Assembly: GCF_023715465.1 (NCBI RefSeq)
Contig: NZ_JAMBOE010000020.1
Span: 1-64,000, forward strand
Length of the DNA stretch: 64,000 nt
Direction: 5' to 3'
Origin: Paenibacillus macerans
GTDB lineage: Bacteria; Bacillota; Bacilli; Paenibacillales; Paenibacillaceae
The translations under genes were made by a program, and so were the position numbers. Positions 8,497 to 17,665 of the stretch are shown piece after piece (the first letter of the stretch is position 1; every line of letters starts with the position of its first letter). The notes beneath the pieces are model-generated. The model saw only the letters and a list, made by a program, of their open reading frames with translations, had not been told where the DNA came from and did not search any database.

Positions 8497-9879
8497 CTAC
8501 CAGCCTACTCTAACGATCACACCTTTGGGATCGCCGACTTCCAGGTAAGCGGCTTGTCCGTTTACGTCATCGTAGGCGAAGCCGTAGGCTAGGCCGTCAA
8601 TGCTGTGATCATGCCAGAATTTTGCATAATAGTTGGCCGGCGCAGCTTTATAGTATTGGCTGACATCGTTCCAATTGGAAGACGTAAATACGTGCCGGTT
8701 GAGCGCCGCGCAAACCTGAGGATCGCTAGCGCCGCCGATGCCGAGCAGAATGTCCCGGGTGGAGATGCTGGAATAGCCAGCAAAATAGTTTTCATAGGCT
8801 CCCCCGGACTTAAACGGCCCGATCATGGGACTGACTATGCGATAGGGCGCCTGCAAGGTTCCCAGCGATTTGAACTCGGTAGGCACTTCGTTTTTATATT
8901 TTGCAAACAAACCGGAACGGGTTTCCGATTCAAACTCGCCTACGGTCCGGTCGTAATTCCCCGCTTTGTTGACCAAGCGGTGCTGAACCGGAAAGCCGAA
9001 CTGATCGACCCTTGTTGTGTTCCCATGATACCCGGCATCATCGACCGTAAATTCGGCAAAGTCGAAATAGACATCAAGGTTGGGATCGGTAGGATTGTTG
9101 AGATCCGGACCGGCGAAACCGTCATTAAAGGTTTTAATATACAAAGGAGAACCTACGCTAAGGAACAATCTGCCCGAAGTGATCTTGGGAAGATTAACCC
9201 AGGAAGTGTCGCTGACCTTGTGGTAGATGTTGGCATAGTTGGCGCCGTTTTTCGTTAAATGACCGGGAGCATCGTTTAAAGCCGTTGAAATGGGCACAAG
9301 CTGCCCGGACAGATTCAAATAACTCCATTGGTCGTTGGCCGGATTTTTGCCGATAACTCCCCAGTAAATTTGATTGTCGGCATAGGCCCCGCCCGTGCCG
9401 TTCATGACTTTGAGGCTAACTCCGCCCCCGGTAGGATTGGGAATCGAAGAAGCCGGGATCGAGTAAATCGAGCCGCCTGTTGGCTCCGTAGGCTTCGTTG
9501 GTTCCGTCGGGTCCGTTTGCCCCGTGCCTTGATAGGTGAAGGTCGTCGTGTCATAAGCCGGATTTCCGTTATTATAAGTAAAGAAATATTTAATCACGGC
9601 TCCGGCGGCCGAATCGATAAATTGCTCGTATCTTCCGGCACCGGCGTTGTAAGTCATTCTGAGATTTTGCTGAACGCCCGAATTCACCGTATAATGGACA
9701 TCCACCCATGTCGTATCGACCTTTGACTTGAACCATAAAGTCACGTTCTTGCCGGATACGTCAACGCCCTGAGTAAAATCCTCCGCTGCTGAGACGTCCA
9801 TAGAAGAGGTATTCATAGTAAAAGATAAAAGAAAAGCGATGAACAAAACGGTGCTGCGCTGAAGCCATTTTTTTGTCAC
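8497..9879 (-). CDS. Secreted CBM56-GH64 endo-beta-1,3-glucanase
   Basis: The chosen start is the GTG at 9879 behind AAGGAGG; the open frame runs further upstream but without a ribosome site. The 460-residue product has a signal peptide ending near VSAA, an N-terminal beta-sandwich resembling CBM56 (about 37-120), a Pro/Thr linker and a GH64 domain (about 135-460). In GH64 enzymes (laminaripentaose-producing) the catalytic Glu and Asp are 16 residues apart; here E276 (DFAEFTVDD) and D292 (RVDQFG) keep that spacing. It should release oligosaccharides from beta-1,3-glucan and is transcribed with the GH18 chitinase. Confidence 0.88.
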   Translation of the reverse strand: MTKKWLQRSTVLFIAFLLSFTMNTSSMDVSAAEDFTQGVDVSGKNVTLWFKSKVDTTWVDVHYTVNSGVQQNLRMTYNAGAGRYEQFIDSAAGAVIKYFFTYNNGNPAYDTTTFTYQGTGQTDPTEPTKPTEPTGGSIYSIPASSIPNPTGGGVSLKVMNGTGGAYADNQIYWGVIGKNPANDQWSYLNLSGQLVPISTALNDAPGHLTKNGANYANIYHKVSDTSWVNLPKITSGRLFLSVGSPLYIKTFNDGFAGPDLNNPTDPNLDVYFDFAEFTVDDAGYHGNTTRVDQFGFPVQHRLVNKAGNYDRTVGEFESETRSGLFAKYKNEVPTEFKSLGTLQAPYRIVSPMIGPFKSGGAYENYFAGYSSISTRDILLGIGGASDPQVCAALNRHVFTSSNWNDVSQYYKAAPANYYAKFWHDHSIDGLAYGFAYDDVNGQAAYLEVGDPKGVIVRVGW

Positions 9880-10149
9880 AGTATTCCTCCTTCTCATTTG
9901 GAAACATAAAGTGATCAAGTTGATGGATTTGCTTTTTCCTCCTTTTCTGTAAAAATATCGTATAATCGCCTGGCAAGCTATCAAGTTATTTTTTATTATG
10001 TAAAATGCAGACAATTCTACGATTAATAATTTGCCTTATGTACTATATTTTGTCAATGATACTTTTGTTATATATTGTATATTGATAGAGAATCAGGCGG
10101 GTTTTTGTCCTTTAAAGTCTATTAAGATCGTCAAGGATTTAATATAGGC
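9880..10149. other. AT-rich leader of the glucanase/chitinase operon
   Basis: No gene is visible. On the minus strand there is a TTGACA at about 10058, a TATACGAT at about 9960 and a second purine-rich AAAGGAGG near 9940 without a usable start codon. None of these forms a clear promoter with good spacing. Confidence 0.4.
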
Positions 10150-10190
10150 AAAAAAGCTTAGCCCTCCTGTCCCAGGATGGAGGCTAAGCT
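10150..10190 (-). terminator. Terminator of the lipase-effector operon
   Basis: On the minus strand AGCTTAGCCTCC pairs with GGAGGGCTAAGCT, followed by a U-rich run. It lies 20 bases after the stop of the 811-residue gene. Confidence 0.85.
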
Positions 10191-10211
10191 ATTCTTGCAA
10201 GTTGCCTTAGA

Positions 10212-12647
10212 TTACGTCAAACTCCCCATGTTACTCTTCAACATTCGTTCGATCTTCACGTATTGATCCCGCGCCATCGCGAGGGAGCGAATTTTCCGCT
10301 GCATTTCAGCGGCAACTTGATTGCGGCGGTTCCGAACACCGTCGATCGCCCTTTGCAGCTGGCGAACTTGACTCTGCACGTTAGACTCGCTGTAGGCGCG
10401 TGAGACGTTCGACGCGATCCGCTCCGCATCGTTCACGATTCGGCTGGTTGTGGAAACAAAATCATCGTCCATTCGTTTAAATTTGCTCTGCAGGTCGGTA
10501 AGCCGGTTTACGCTGACCATAAGCAGCCCGCCGGAGATTTTGGACATTCCCTTCACGACTTTGCCCGTAAATCCCTTGATTCCCTTAACGGCCTGTTTAC
10601 CCAAATCCTTCACTTTGCCCCTGGTCATGCTTACCGCCGACTTCACGTTGTCTTTAAATTCAGCGACTTCCTGCCGGATCAAATTTGTCGCTTTGCTGAA
10701 AAGCGTACTGATATTGCCAACGAGGTTATCCCAGCCTTGTTTCAGGCCTTCCATCATCCGTTTATAGGCTGCAACAATCTTATCGCAGAAGCTTTTAACC
10801 GCCTGACTCAAGGTTTGGGCAAAACGCGCCATCGCCTCGGCAACCCGGACAGCGGTCTCTTTAATGTTCCCGGCCAAATTTTTCATGCCGGTCTTGACGC
10901 TCTCCCAACCCGCCTTCAATTTATCCGCCATCGCCGTAAAAGCGGCGCTGACGTTGGCGCCGATCTCGATCGCCGTGTTCCGGGCCTGATCCAGCTTGGT
11001 AACGAGCCAATTCCCGATCTCCATCGCTTTGGTTACCGACGCGTCAATAAATTTACGGAAACCTTCCCGGGTTAGTTCGACTACATGTTTTATCCCGTCT
11101 TTCAGGGCACCCACTTTATTGGAAATGCTTTCTTTCACATCCCCGAACCAGCTTTTCACCTTATCCACGGAACTGTTCCAAGCATTTTTGGCAGCTTCGA
11201 TCGCCTTTCTGGTTCCCTCGGCAATCCAGTTGCAGAAACTTTGAACCCCCTGAACAAGTTTGTCCATAAATCGGTTCACCGCCTGCATGGCAGCTTCGCC
11301 GGCATGTTTGACATCCGCAAAAAAGTTTTCGATACCGCGGACCATAGCGTCCCAACCGTCTTTGATTTTGCCGGCAAAGCTGGCGATGGCCTCCCCGATC
11401 GCTTTGACTTTATCCGAAATTTTATCCGCCAAATCGGACAAGAAGCCCGATAATTTCTCCAGGACAATATCTTTAATGATCGTTCCGATTTCTTTCCCCA
11501 GTTGAAACATGTAGCCGAAATTGTCGGCATTGATTTTCAAATAACGCAAAAAATCATCCAGATATTCCCGAGGCATAACTGCGGCACCCAAAGCGCTTGC
11601 CAAAAGGCCTCCAAAATCTTTTCCTCCCTGGGCGGCTTTCTCCAGCAGGTAATCCCCCACATACGGCAGCACAATTTTGATGCTTTGATCGGTTTGGGAT
11701 TGGCTCTCTTTTTGAAAACCTTCTTCCCCGCTTTCCATCAAAGCCAACAATCCATCCATCGCATAACTTCGATCCGGCTCTTCCATATGGGCGTTTAAAT
11801 AAATCGTTAAATCGTTTACGAGCTGAGGAATCGCCCCTTGGTCGGTGACCTCCCGCAGCTGCCCGTTTTCATCCAGCACGATGCCCGGACTATGATTTCT
11901 GAGAAAATCTTTTTGATATTCCGTATCGATGTAAATGATTTTACCCGCCACCGGAATCAGCAGGCAATTTACGTAGTCATTTTCCGCGGAAACGGATGTG
12001 ATTTTATGACTATTTGCTTCGATCAGATCCTTGTATTTTTCAATAAACTCTTTAGAAAATCCCTGTCCGTCCAAGGAAACGACCCGATCGATCTTATCGG
12101 AAAGAATCCCGACATACTGAGCCTTATTGCCTCCCTTGGAATGGCCGGTAACCGTAATGTTGTTATAGGGCAATTTCTCAATATATGCCAAAGCACGCTG
12201 CTGCATCTCGGTATCGGTTAAATATCCGCCTGTACCGTTGTCATGCCATTCGAGATCCCCGGAAGTACCGCGGAAAACAACAGTCACGTTTTTGTCCGAA
12301 TCAACAAAGGTGGCCATCCGGGCGCCAACCTCCAACGGTTTCCCATGCCCATCAGTGATAAGATTGCCATTTTTGTCATATACGTTCCCGACTTCGCCAT
12401 GTTTAACTTTTAAATTCATTAATTGGGGATCTTTTTTAATGGCTTGTAATACAGTAATCCATTCTTCTCTGGACATTTGGCCGGGGTAGCTGACGATATC
12501 GTCTTTTACGGTGCGGTTTTTGTCCAGCCCGCCCTTTAAAAGATCATTTACAATCACTTTAACGGTTTTACCGTTTCTGTTTGCCACACCATCAAGATAT
12601 ATTAAATTATCCAAAAGTATTAACTGGCTTTCACTTAGTTCCCCCAT
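10212..12647 (-). CDS. Putative lipase-like effector with long helical tail (Mbeg1/DUF2974-like)
   Basis: The 811-residue N-terminus (about 1-290) resembles Mbeg1/DUF2974 alpha/beta hydrolases. It has a nucleophile elbow GHSKGG, a VVFRGTSG strand before it and VVSLDGQGF after it. From about 380 to the end the protein is almost wholly amphipathic helix with repeated KIKDGWDAMVRGI-like blocks and few hydrophobic segments, ending in a coiled coil (about 740-811). There is no signal peptide. Start ATG follows AAGGAGG. It is the last gene of an operon with a WXG100-like and an EspG-like protein, so a secreted effector is likely. The paralogous lipoproteins just upstream could protect the producer. 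Function and substrate are inferred. Confidence 0.7.
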   Translation of the reverse strand: MGELSESQLILLDNLIYLDGVANRNGKTVKVIVNDLLKGGLDKNRTVKDDIVSYPGQMSREEWITVLQAIKKDPQLMNLKVKHGEVGNVYDKNGNLITDGHGKPLEVGARMATFVDSDKNVTVVFRGTSGDLEWHDNGTGGYLTDTEMQQRALAYIEKLPYNNITVTGHSKGGNKAQYVGILSDKIDRVVSLDGQGFSKEFIEKYKDLIEANSHKITSVSAENDYVNCLLIPVAGKIIYIDTEYQKDFLRNHSPGIVLDENGQLREVTDQGAIPQLVNDLTIYLNAHMEEPDRSYAMDGLLALMESGEEGFQKESQSQTDQSIKIVLPYVGDYLLEKAAQGGKDFGGLLASALGAAVMPREYLDDFLRYLKINADNFGYMFQLGKEIGTIIKDIVLEKLSGFLSDLADKISDKVKAIGEAIASFAGKIKDGWDAMVRGIENFFADVKHAGEAAMQAVNRFMDKLVQGVQSFCNWIAEGTRKAIEAAKNAWNSSVDKVKSWFGDVKESISNKVGALKDGIKHVVELTREGFRKFIDASVTKAMEIGNWLVTKLDQARNTAIEIGANVSAAFTAMADKLKAGWESVKTGMKNLAGNIKETAVRVAEAMARFAQTLSQAVKSFCDKIVAAYKRMMEGLKQGWDNLVGNISTLFSKATNLIRQEVAEFKDNVKSAVSMTRGKVKDLGKQAVKGIKGFTGKVVKGMSKISGGLLMVSVNRLTDLQSKFKRMDDDFVSTTSRIVNDAERIASNVSRAYSESNVQSQVRQLQRAIDGVRNRRNQVAAEMQRKIRSLAMARDQYVKIERMLKSNMGSLT

Positions 12648-12662
12648 TGTTCCGCCTCCTTC

Positions 12663-13406
12663 CTACTCCAAATCCAAAATCTTCAAATCGTTGCCGATCA
12701 TAACAGTGTTGCTATCTCCAATGAAGTATTCATCCTCGTTTACCGCATTCAAGGCTTCCATCGTTATAGAATCAAACTTTTCATTCTTAACTATATAAAT
12801 GGATACATTCCCGACCAATTTCTTTTCTATCATTTTCGCAGCAACCTTACTTAAACTATCAATAGTATCAATTCCCTTGGCCGATTCTTCTTTTACAAAA
12901 ACCGTAATATCCGCATTGAAATATTCGTTTTCGTTATAAATTTCTTCCAGTTTCGTGTTCTTGTTCAAACGGTCCGGAAACACACCTTCGCCAAAATCGA
13001 CGGAAAACTTAAAATCTTTATAAATTTCTCCCACGAATCCGGAAACCACTTTCGCGTATTCGGGAGCAATTAAAACCCCAAAATACCCGTCGCTAATATC
13101 ATAGGTACCATCTTTATTAATCACAATGCGAGCTTCAAAACGATTTGATTCCGAACCATTCTTTGGATACAAATACATTTGGTTATAAGGGTAAGCCCAA
13201 CCGCTGCCGCTAAAGGACACCGCCACGAACTCTTCCCCATATTTCTCCTGCAAATGAGTCAGAACCCGTTCTTTAATGACTTCCGGGTTTGGTTTGTTTT
13301 CCCCGGCTTGCTGTTCCTGCTTCTTACCCATACATCCGCTCACTCCTAAAGTAATGATCATTCCTGCCAACACAACCAACAAAATTCGTACCGCCCATTG
13401 ACTCAT
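12663..13406 (-). CDS. Lipoprotein, candidate immunity protein (copy 2)
   Basis: A 247-residue lipoprotein whose N-terminal membrane segment ends in the lipobox GVSGC, followed by a charged mature domain (MGKKQEQ). It is a clear paralogue of the gene just upstream: both share MSQ-AVRILLVVLAGM, KYGEEF, SDGYFGV/I and FVKE. It matches no family I can name. Its place directly before the effector gene (15-base gap), and the fact that it is duplicated, suit an immunity lipoprotein at the outer membrane face. That role is inference. Confidence 0.72.
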   Translation of the reverse strand: MSQWAVRILLVVLAGMIITLGVSGCMGKKQEQQAGENKPNPEVIKERVLTHLQEKYGEEFVAVSFSGSGWAYPYNQMYLYPKNGSESNRFEARIVINKDGTYDISDGYFGVLIAPEYAKVVSGFVGEIYKDFKFSVDFGEGVFPDRLNKNTKLEEIYNENEYFNADITVFVKEESAKGIDTIDSLSKVAAKMIEKKLVGNVSIYIVKNEKFDSITMEALNAVNEDEYFIGDSNTVMIGNDLKILDLE

Positions 13407-13418
13407 CCGTTTTCCCCC

Positions 13419-13479
13419 TTACCATTCAAAGCCGAGTCGGGAAAGAGTATTAAAATTGGCTTTCGCTTAATTCCGCCAT
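13419..13479 (-). pseudogene. Fossil junction: effector start fused to EspG-like gene end
   Basis: Between the two lipoprotein genes, an ATG overlapping the lipoprotein stop (TAATG) encodes MAELSESQF then stop. This is the start of the downstream effector (MGELSESQL). About 20 bases on, the minus strand reads CGGCTTTGAATGGTAAGGGG, the same as the 3' end of the EspG-like gene (GFEW, stop). This is what remains of a duplicated effector-chaperone-lipoprotein unit after an internal deletion. Confidence 0.75.
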
Positions 13480-14210
13480 TAGTTCCCTTCCCCATATTTT
13501 TTCACCTCTAGCTCTTTAGTCACTTTAATGATTTCGTAATCTCTTAAAAAGAGCTCCTTCTCTTCGCTCAGTGTTGCATTCAAAGCGTTCAGATCAATCA
13601 AACCGAACTTCTCATTAAATACGACATACAAACGGACATTGCCCACCATTTTATGTTCTTTCATTTTTTCGGCGATTTTTCTTATCCCCTGTTCATCATC
13701 AATATCTTTGGCAGAGCCTTCTTTTACAAATATCACCGTATTTGAACCGAACAATCCGTCCTTCAAATAGATATCCTCTATCTTCGTGTCTTTATTCAGT
13801 TCATCCGACCAAACTCCCTCATTAAAGCCGGTGAACAACTTGAAATCTTTGTATACCTCACTCACAAAACCGGCCAAAAGTTCTTCATATTTCGGCTTAA
13901 TATAAATGCCAAAATATCCGTCACTCATCTCGTAAGAGCCATCTTCCATAAGTGTCCCCCAGACTTCAAATCTGTCGGATTCGGTGCCTTTTTTGGGGTA
14001 AGCCCACAATGTATCATGGCTATAGGCAAAACCGCTGGATTCAAAAAAAAGTGGCAAAAATTCTTCACCGTATTTTTCTTCAAGATAAACCAACATTTTA
14101 TCCTTGATCGCGTCCGGCTCCTGCTTCTTGCCCATACAGCCGCTCACCCCTAAAGTAATCATCATTCCTGCCAGCACAACCAGCAAAATTCGTACCGCCC
14201 GTTGACTCAT
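13479..14210 (-). CDS. Lipoprotein, candidate immunity protein (copy 1)
   Basis: The start is set at the ATG at 14210 (MSQRAVRILL), behind AAGGGG and aligned with its paralogue; an upstream ATG at 14228 overlaps the EspG-like stop. The 243-residue product has a lipobox GVSGC and a mature domain with KYGEEF, SDGYFGIYI and IFVKEGSAKDID like the second copy. Length, motifs and spacing point to a recent tandem duplication. It follows the EspG-like gene by 11 bases. Function unknown; immunity or effector-anchoring are the leading ideas. Confidence 0.72.
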   Translation of the reverse strand: MSQRAVRILLVVLAGMMITLGVSGCMGKKQEPDAIKDKMLVYLEEKYGEEFLPLFFESSGFAYSHDTLWAYPKKGTESDRFEVWGTLMEDGSYEMSDGYFGIYIKPKYEELLAGFVSEVYKDFKLFTGFNEGVWSDELNKDTKIEDIYLKDGLFGSNTVIFVKEGSAKDIDDEQGIRKIAEKMKEHKMVGNVRLYVVFNEKFGLIDLNALNATLSEEKELFLRDYEIIKVTKELEVKKYGEGN

Positions 14211-14221
14211 CCGTCTTCCCC

Positions 14222-15403
14222 TTACCATTCAAAGCCGAAATCGGGGATTTGGAAGGAGTTTTCCAGCCGGCGGGCGATTGCTTGGTCGAGGCAAGCCTTT
14301 ACCCGCTCCAATTCCTGGTCCAGCAAGTCATAGATTTGCGTTCGGAAACTGTCAATGGGGGTATCCATATCAAACGTTTCCTGCTCCAGCGTAAACAGAG
14401 TGACTCCCATCAGCACGGTCTGGACGCTTTCAAAGATGCGCATCACGAAATCCGTTGCCTTCATCGCATATTTTTCCGCCTTCTCCGAAACTAAGGTTTC
14501 ATAGTTTTCATCAGGCAGTTTATCCAGTTCGGCTGCCAACTGATCGCGGCCCGCTTCCAATTGTCCGGCGGCATATCGCACTGTTGTGTCAATGGCGTGA
14601 AGAAGCTTCTCCTTATTCAGTTCACCGACCTTCATGAAAACGGAGTAAACCCCAAGATCCGCCAGCAGCGTAGCTTCCTCTTCTTCCGATCCGGGGAAAA
14701 AGATTTTCCATACCTCAGGTTCCACAGTCCCGGCCGTATTATAAAACCAGCTTACAAACCGGGAAAATTCGCTTTGCCCCGATACAACCGCCTTCCCGCT
14801 TTCTTCAAAGACCAGCTTTCTATACAAAAAAGCTTCGTCATCTTCGCTAAGTTCCTCCGCCTGCTTCACAAAAACAACTTTCCTGGTATGGTCCCCTACC
14901 GGATCATCTTCTCCCACAAAGTTGACGGCCTTCCCCGGAAGTTCTTCCATGGCCGGGGCGCCAAAAACAACGGCTTCCGCCTCCAGCGCTTCCGCGAGCA
15001 AAGCGGCATGCCAGCCTCTCTGCCCCAGGCCGGTAAACACATGCTTTATCCCGGGGACCAGCACTTCCCGAAGTTTATGGACCACTCCATCCAACGGGAA
15101 CGAATATGTATCGTCATCTTCGGACGCCTTAGGGTCCGAAACGGTGATTACGCCTTGACGATGCGCCTGATCCGCAAAAAGAACCCACTCGGCGCCGCGT
15201 TCGCCGCCCTGCCCAAGCAATTCCAAATCCGCTAAATGCACGGACTCCAGAATGGCCTCGGCCAAATCCCCCAACCCCCGATCCGCAAGGGAGGGCTGCA
15301 GGCCGCGAGCGATTTCCTTCACACTGCCGGAGTGCTGCGAAGTCAGCAGCCCGGTGCCCGTCAATTCACATAACCATAGGTATTGTTGTTCATTCAGTAT
15401 CAT
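14222..15403 (-). CDS. EspG-like protein (candidate secretion chaperone), long form
   Basis: This soluble 393-residue protein lacks a signal peptide. The N-terminus (ILNEQQYLWLCELTG) resembles that of the gene at 24450-25265 (LSQDEWFYLCLLSG), and the layout of both recalls ESX EspG chaperones (Leu-x-x-x-Glu/Gln-Trp start, alternating alpha/beta, RGL-type segment near 40). Beyond about residue 260 this copy has an extra helical region. EspG proteins bind the tips of WXG/PE-PPE substrates in the cytosol. The WXG100-like gene is 23 bases upstream and the effector lies downstream. The family call rests on weak similarity and context. Confidence 0.5.
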   Translation of the reverse strand: MILNEQQYLWLCELTGTGLLTSQHSGSVKEIARGLQPSLADRGLGDLAEAILESVHLADLELLGQGGERGAEWVLFADQAHRQGVITVSDPKASEDDDTYSFPLDGVVHKLREVLVPGIKHVFTGLGQRGWHAALLAEALEAEAVVFGAPAMEELPGKAVNFVGEDDPVGDHTRKVVFVKQAEELSEDDEAFLYRKLVFEESGKAVVSGQSEFSRFVSWFYNTAGTVEPEVWKIFFPGSEEEEATLLADLGVYSVFMKVGELNKEKLLHAIDTTVRYAAGQLEAGRDQLAAELDKLPDENYETLVSEKAEKYAMKATDFVMRIFESVQTVLMGVTLFTLEQETFDMDTPIDSFRTQIYDLLDQELERVKACLDQAIARRLENSFQIPDFGFEW

Positions 15404-15426
15404 TCAATCGCACTCCGTATCTCGGA

Positions 15427-15747
15427 TTATCTCTTGGCTTTCTTTTGCTTCTCTAGCTCCTGTGCCTTTCTTGCCGCTTCAGCCCTGCGCCGGTCATCGG
15501 CGATCTGGACTTCCCGGGCCAGCCGTTCAAGCCCCGACTCTATATCGCGGATCTCCGAACACAGCCGGTTGATTTCATTCCTGGTTTTTCCTGTATAATC
15601 ATCCTTGAACGCAATCCCGGCCTTTCCTTTCCACCAGGAAGACGTCTCCTGTACATGGGAGCCAAGCTGCTTCTCGGTCTTTCTCAAGTCCGCTTCTCCT
15701 TGCGCCGTTCTTCTCGCGGCCGAACGGATTTCACTCGTTGAATACAC
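15427..15747 (-). CDS. WXG100-like small helical protein
   Basis: A 106-residue protein has two predicted amphipathic helices separated by SWWKGKAG, a WxG turn at the centre (about residues 37-44), as in ESAT-6/WXG100 proteins. Helix 1 is rich in Ala/Glu/Lys and helix 2 continues into a charged Arg/Lys/Glu tail. No Cys, no signal peptide. It sits between DUF2997 (4 bases upstream) and the EspG-like gene. WXG100 proteins are substrates or carriers of type VII secretion, but no EssC-type ATPase is seen in the window. Confidence 0.72.
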   Translation of the reverse strand: MYSTSEIRSAARRTAQGEADLRKTEKQLGSHVQETSSWWKGKAGIAFKDDYTGKTRNEINRLCSEIRDIESGLERLAREVQIADDRRRAEAARKAQELEKQKKAKR

Positions 15748-15750
15748 TGC

Positions 15751-15951
15751 TTATTCCTCCCGCCTTAACGTTTCGTGTAACTTTAACCCAGCCATTTCAT
15801 AAAACTCCGGCTTCAAATGGGTCTCTACCACTTCAGCATCCAGCAACCCTTCAAGCAGTTCGATCACATCCTTACATTTCTCCCCTTTGATGCCCAGCGT
15901 TTCCGCTTCGATCCGGCCATCGGGACATATCCGGATTTGTACTTTTTCCAT
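15751..15951 (-). CDS. DUF2997 family small protein
   Basis: Three ATG codons follow AAGGAGG; the third (15951) has the best spacing and gives MEKVQIRICPDG. The 66-residue product has the DUF2997 pattern: a beta strand, PDGRIEAETLGIKGEKC, a helix with a LLD turn and a KPEFYE motif. The family is best known in cyanobacteria, where it co-occurs with Ycf46 and DUF1257 proteins. Here all three are in one operon. Molecular function is unknown. Confidence 0.8.
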   Translation of the reverse strand: MEKVQIRICPDGRIEAETLGIKGEKCKDVIELLEGLLDAEVVETHLKPEFYEMAGLKLHETLRREE

Positions 15952-15964
15952 CATCATGCCCTCC

Positions 15965-17647
15965 TTAAAAATCGACCGTTCTTCCGCCGCGTTTAAAACG
16001 GACGTCATCAAACTCGCCTGTGCCCGCCAGAATACCGCCATAGGGGTTGGCGAGACCTTCATTCGCGTACTCTTCCCGGTCCTCCCGGGGAGTTGCCGCT
16101 ACCGCCCGAACGTTCGCCCAATCCCGGATCCCGCGAATCTGTTCGGCCAGCGTCACCGAAAGCGGCACGGTGTTGGCGATGGCCCGTTCAAAATACTCCA
16201 GGCGAACCGCCGAATTTTCCGCATAGGCCTCAAACAAAGCATCGATCACCAACTGCTCGATCTCCGCGCCCACAAAACCTTCGCATTTGGAGCACAAATG
16301 CTCCAGGACTTCTTCCGTGAGCTCAAACTCGCCGGAAACTTCCGGGTCCGTTAACCGTTTCAAAATATGGACCTTCAAAATATCTTTTCTTTCCCGCTTG
16401 GTTGGCAGGTCCACAAAGAAAATTTCGTCGAATCTTCCTTTGCGCATCAGTTCAGCGGGCAAGGCGGAAATGTTGTTCGCTGTGGCGATCACGAACACAG
16501 GGCTTGTTTTCTCCTGCATCCAGGTCAGAAACTGCCCGAACACCCGGGCCGAGGTGCCGCTATCGGCGCCCCCGGAGTATCCGCTGAAGCCTTTCTCGAT
16601 CTCATCGATCCACAAAATCGAAGGGGAAATCGCCTCCGCCGTTTTGATCGCTTTCCGCATGTTCTCTTCACTGCTTCCGACGATGCCCCTGAATATTTTG
16701 CCCATGTCCAGGCGCAGCAGAGGCAGCTGCCACATCGAGCTGATCGATTTGCTGATCAAGCTTTTGCCGCAGCCCGGGACGCCGGTAATCAGCACCCCTT
16801 TGGGAGCCGGCAATCCGTATTTACGGGCCGAATCCAACCAGGATTTGTTGCGTTTGGACAGCCAGCGCTTCAAATTTTCCAGCCCGCCGACATCCGCCAT
16901 TTTCAGATCACTGCGTACAAATTCCAAAATTTCGGTTTTCTTGATGATTTGTTCTTTTTCCTGCAGGACGACTTCGACATCGTCAACATCCAGCTTTCCG
17001 TCCTCAACCATGGCGCGCGCAAAGGCGTTTTCCGCCTCCGAAAGCGTTAAGCCGAGCGCGGCCTTGGCTAACCGCTCCTTGCCCTCGTCATCCAAATCGA
17101 TCTGAATCCGCCCGCTCTGCTCATTGATTTGAATCATTTCCTCAAGCATAGCCTTGATCTCTTCAAAAGAAGGCAGCTCAAAATCGACGATCGTAACGTC
17201 CTTTTGCAAATCGTCCGGAAGCGTCAAAAAAGGAGACGTAATAATAACGTTGATCGGATGCTCGCTCTGTTTGATATTGGTCAGCATATCCCTGAGCTTG
17301 CGGATGATCTGATAATCCGGCGCCCGCCACTCGTCACCAAAAAACACATGAAAATCCTGCAGGACAAAAATGCACGGCTTATCGTATTTTTCGATAAATT
17401 CCAGCGCCTTCAGGGGCGGTTTTGTATCTCCCTTCGTCTGGCCTTTCCCGTCGATCATGCCGGTCGTTACCCGCCACAGCATCACTTCCCGCGGCGTTTT
17501 GATAAGTTCGGCGTCCTGGGCGACATCGCGAATCAAGGATAAAATCCGGTTCTCCTCCCAGGTCTGAATGTAAAGGTAGGGAAATCTCGCCCGGAACAAA
17601 TTGGCCAGATGTTTTTTCGTTTTATTGGTTGGGTTCGCCAAGATCAT
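15965..17647 (-). CDS. Ycf46-type AAA+ ATPase
   Basis: A 560-residue protein has an N-terminal degenerate ATPase-like half (about 1-260, FPYLYIQTWEE start) and a C-terminal AAA+ module with Walker A GVPGCGKS (G289-S296), Walker B ILWIDEIE and the second region of homology ATANN...RKGRFDEIF. This two-part layout is that of the Ycf46 family conserved in cyanobacteria and plastids. The C-terminus ends in GGRTVDF. It is cytosolic. Neighbours are DUF2997, DUF1257, a radical SAM protein and a membrane protein in one operon. It may supply energy or remodelling for the system; its target is unknown. Confidence 0.88.
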   Translation of the reverse strand: MILANPTNKTKKHLANLFRARFPYLYIQTWEENRILSLIRDVAQDAELIKTPREVMLWRVTTGMIDGKGQTKGDTKPPLKALEFIEKYDKPCIFVLQDFHVFFGDEWRAPDYQIIRKLRDMLTNIKQSEHPINVIITSPFLTLPDDLQKDVTIVDFELPSFEEIKAMLEEMIQINEQSGRIQIDLDDEGKERLAKAALGLTLSEAENAFARAMVEDGKLDVDDVEVVLQEKEQIIKKTEILEFVRSDLKMADVGGLENLKRWLSKRNKSWLDSARKYGLPAPKGVLITGVPGCGKSLISKSISSMWQLPLLRLDMGKIFRGIVGSSEENMRKAIKTAEAISPSILWIDEIEKGFSGYSGGADSGTSARVFGQFLTWMQEKTSPVFVIATANNISALPAELMRKGRFDEIFFVDLPTKRERKDILKVHILKRLTDPEVSGEFELTEEVLEHLCSKCEGFVGAEIEQLVIDALFEAYAENSAVRLEYFERAIANTVPLSVTLAEQIRGIRDWANVRAVAATPREDREEYANEGLANPYGGILAGTGEFDDVRFKRGGRTVDF

Positions 17648-17665
17648 TTCTTCATCCCCATCTCA

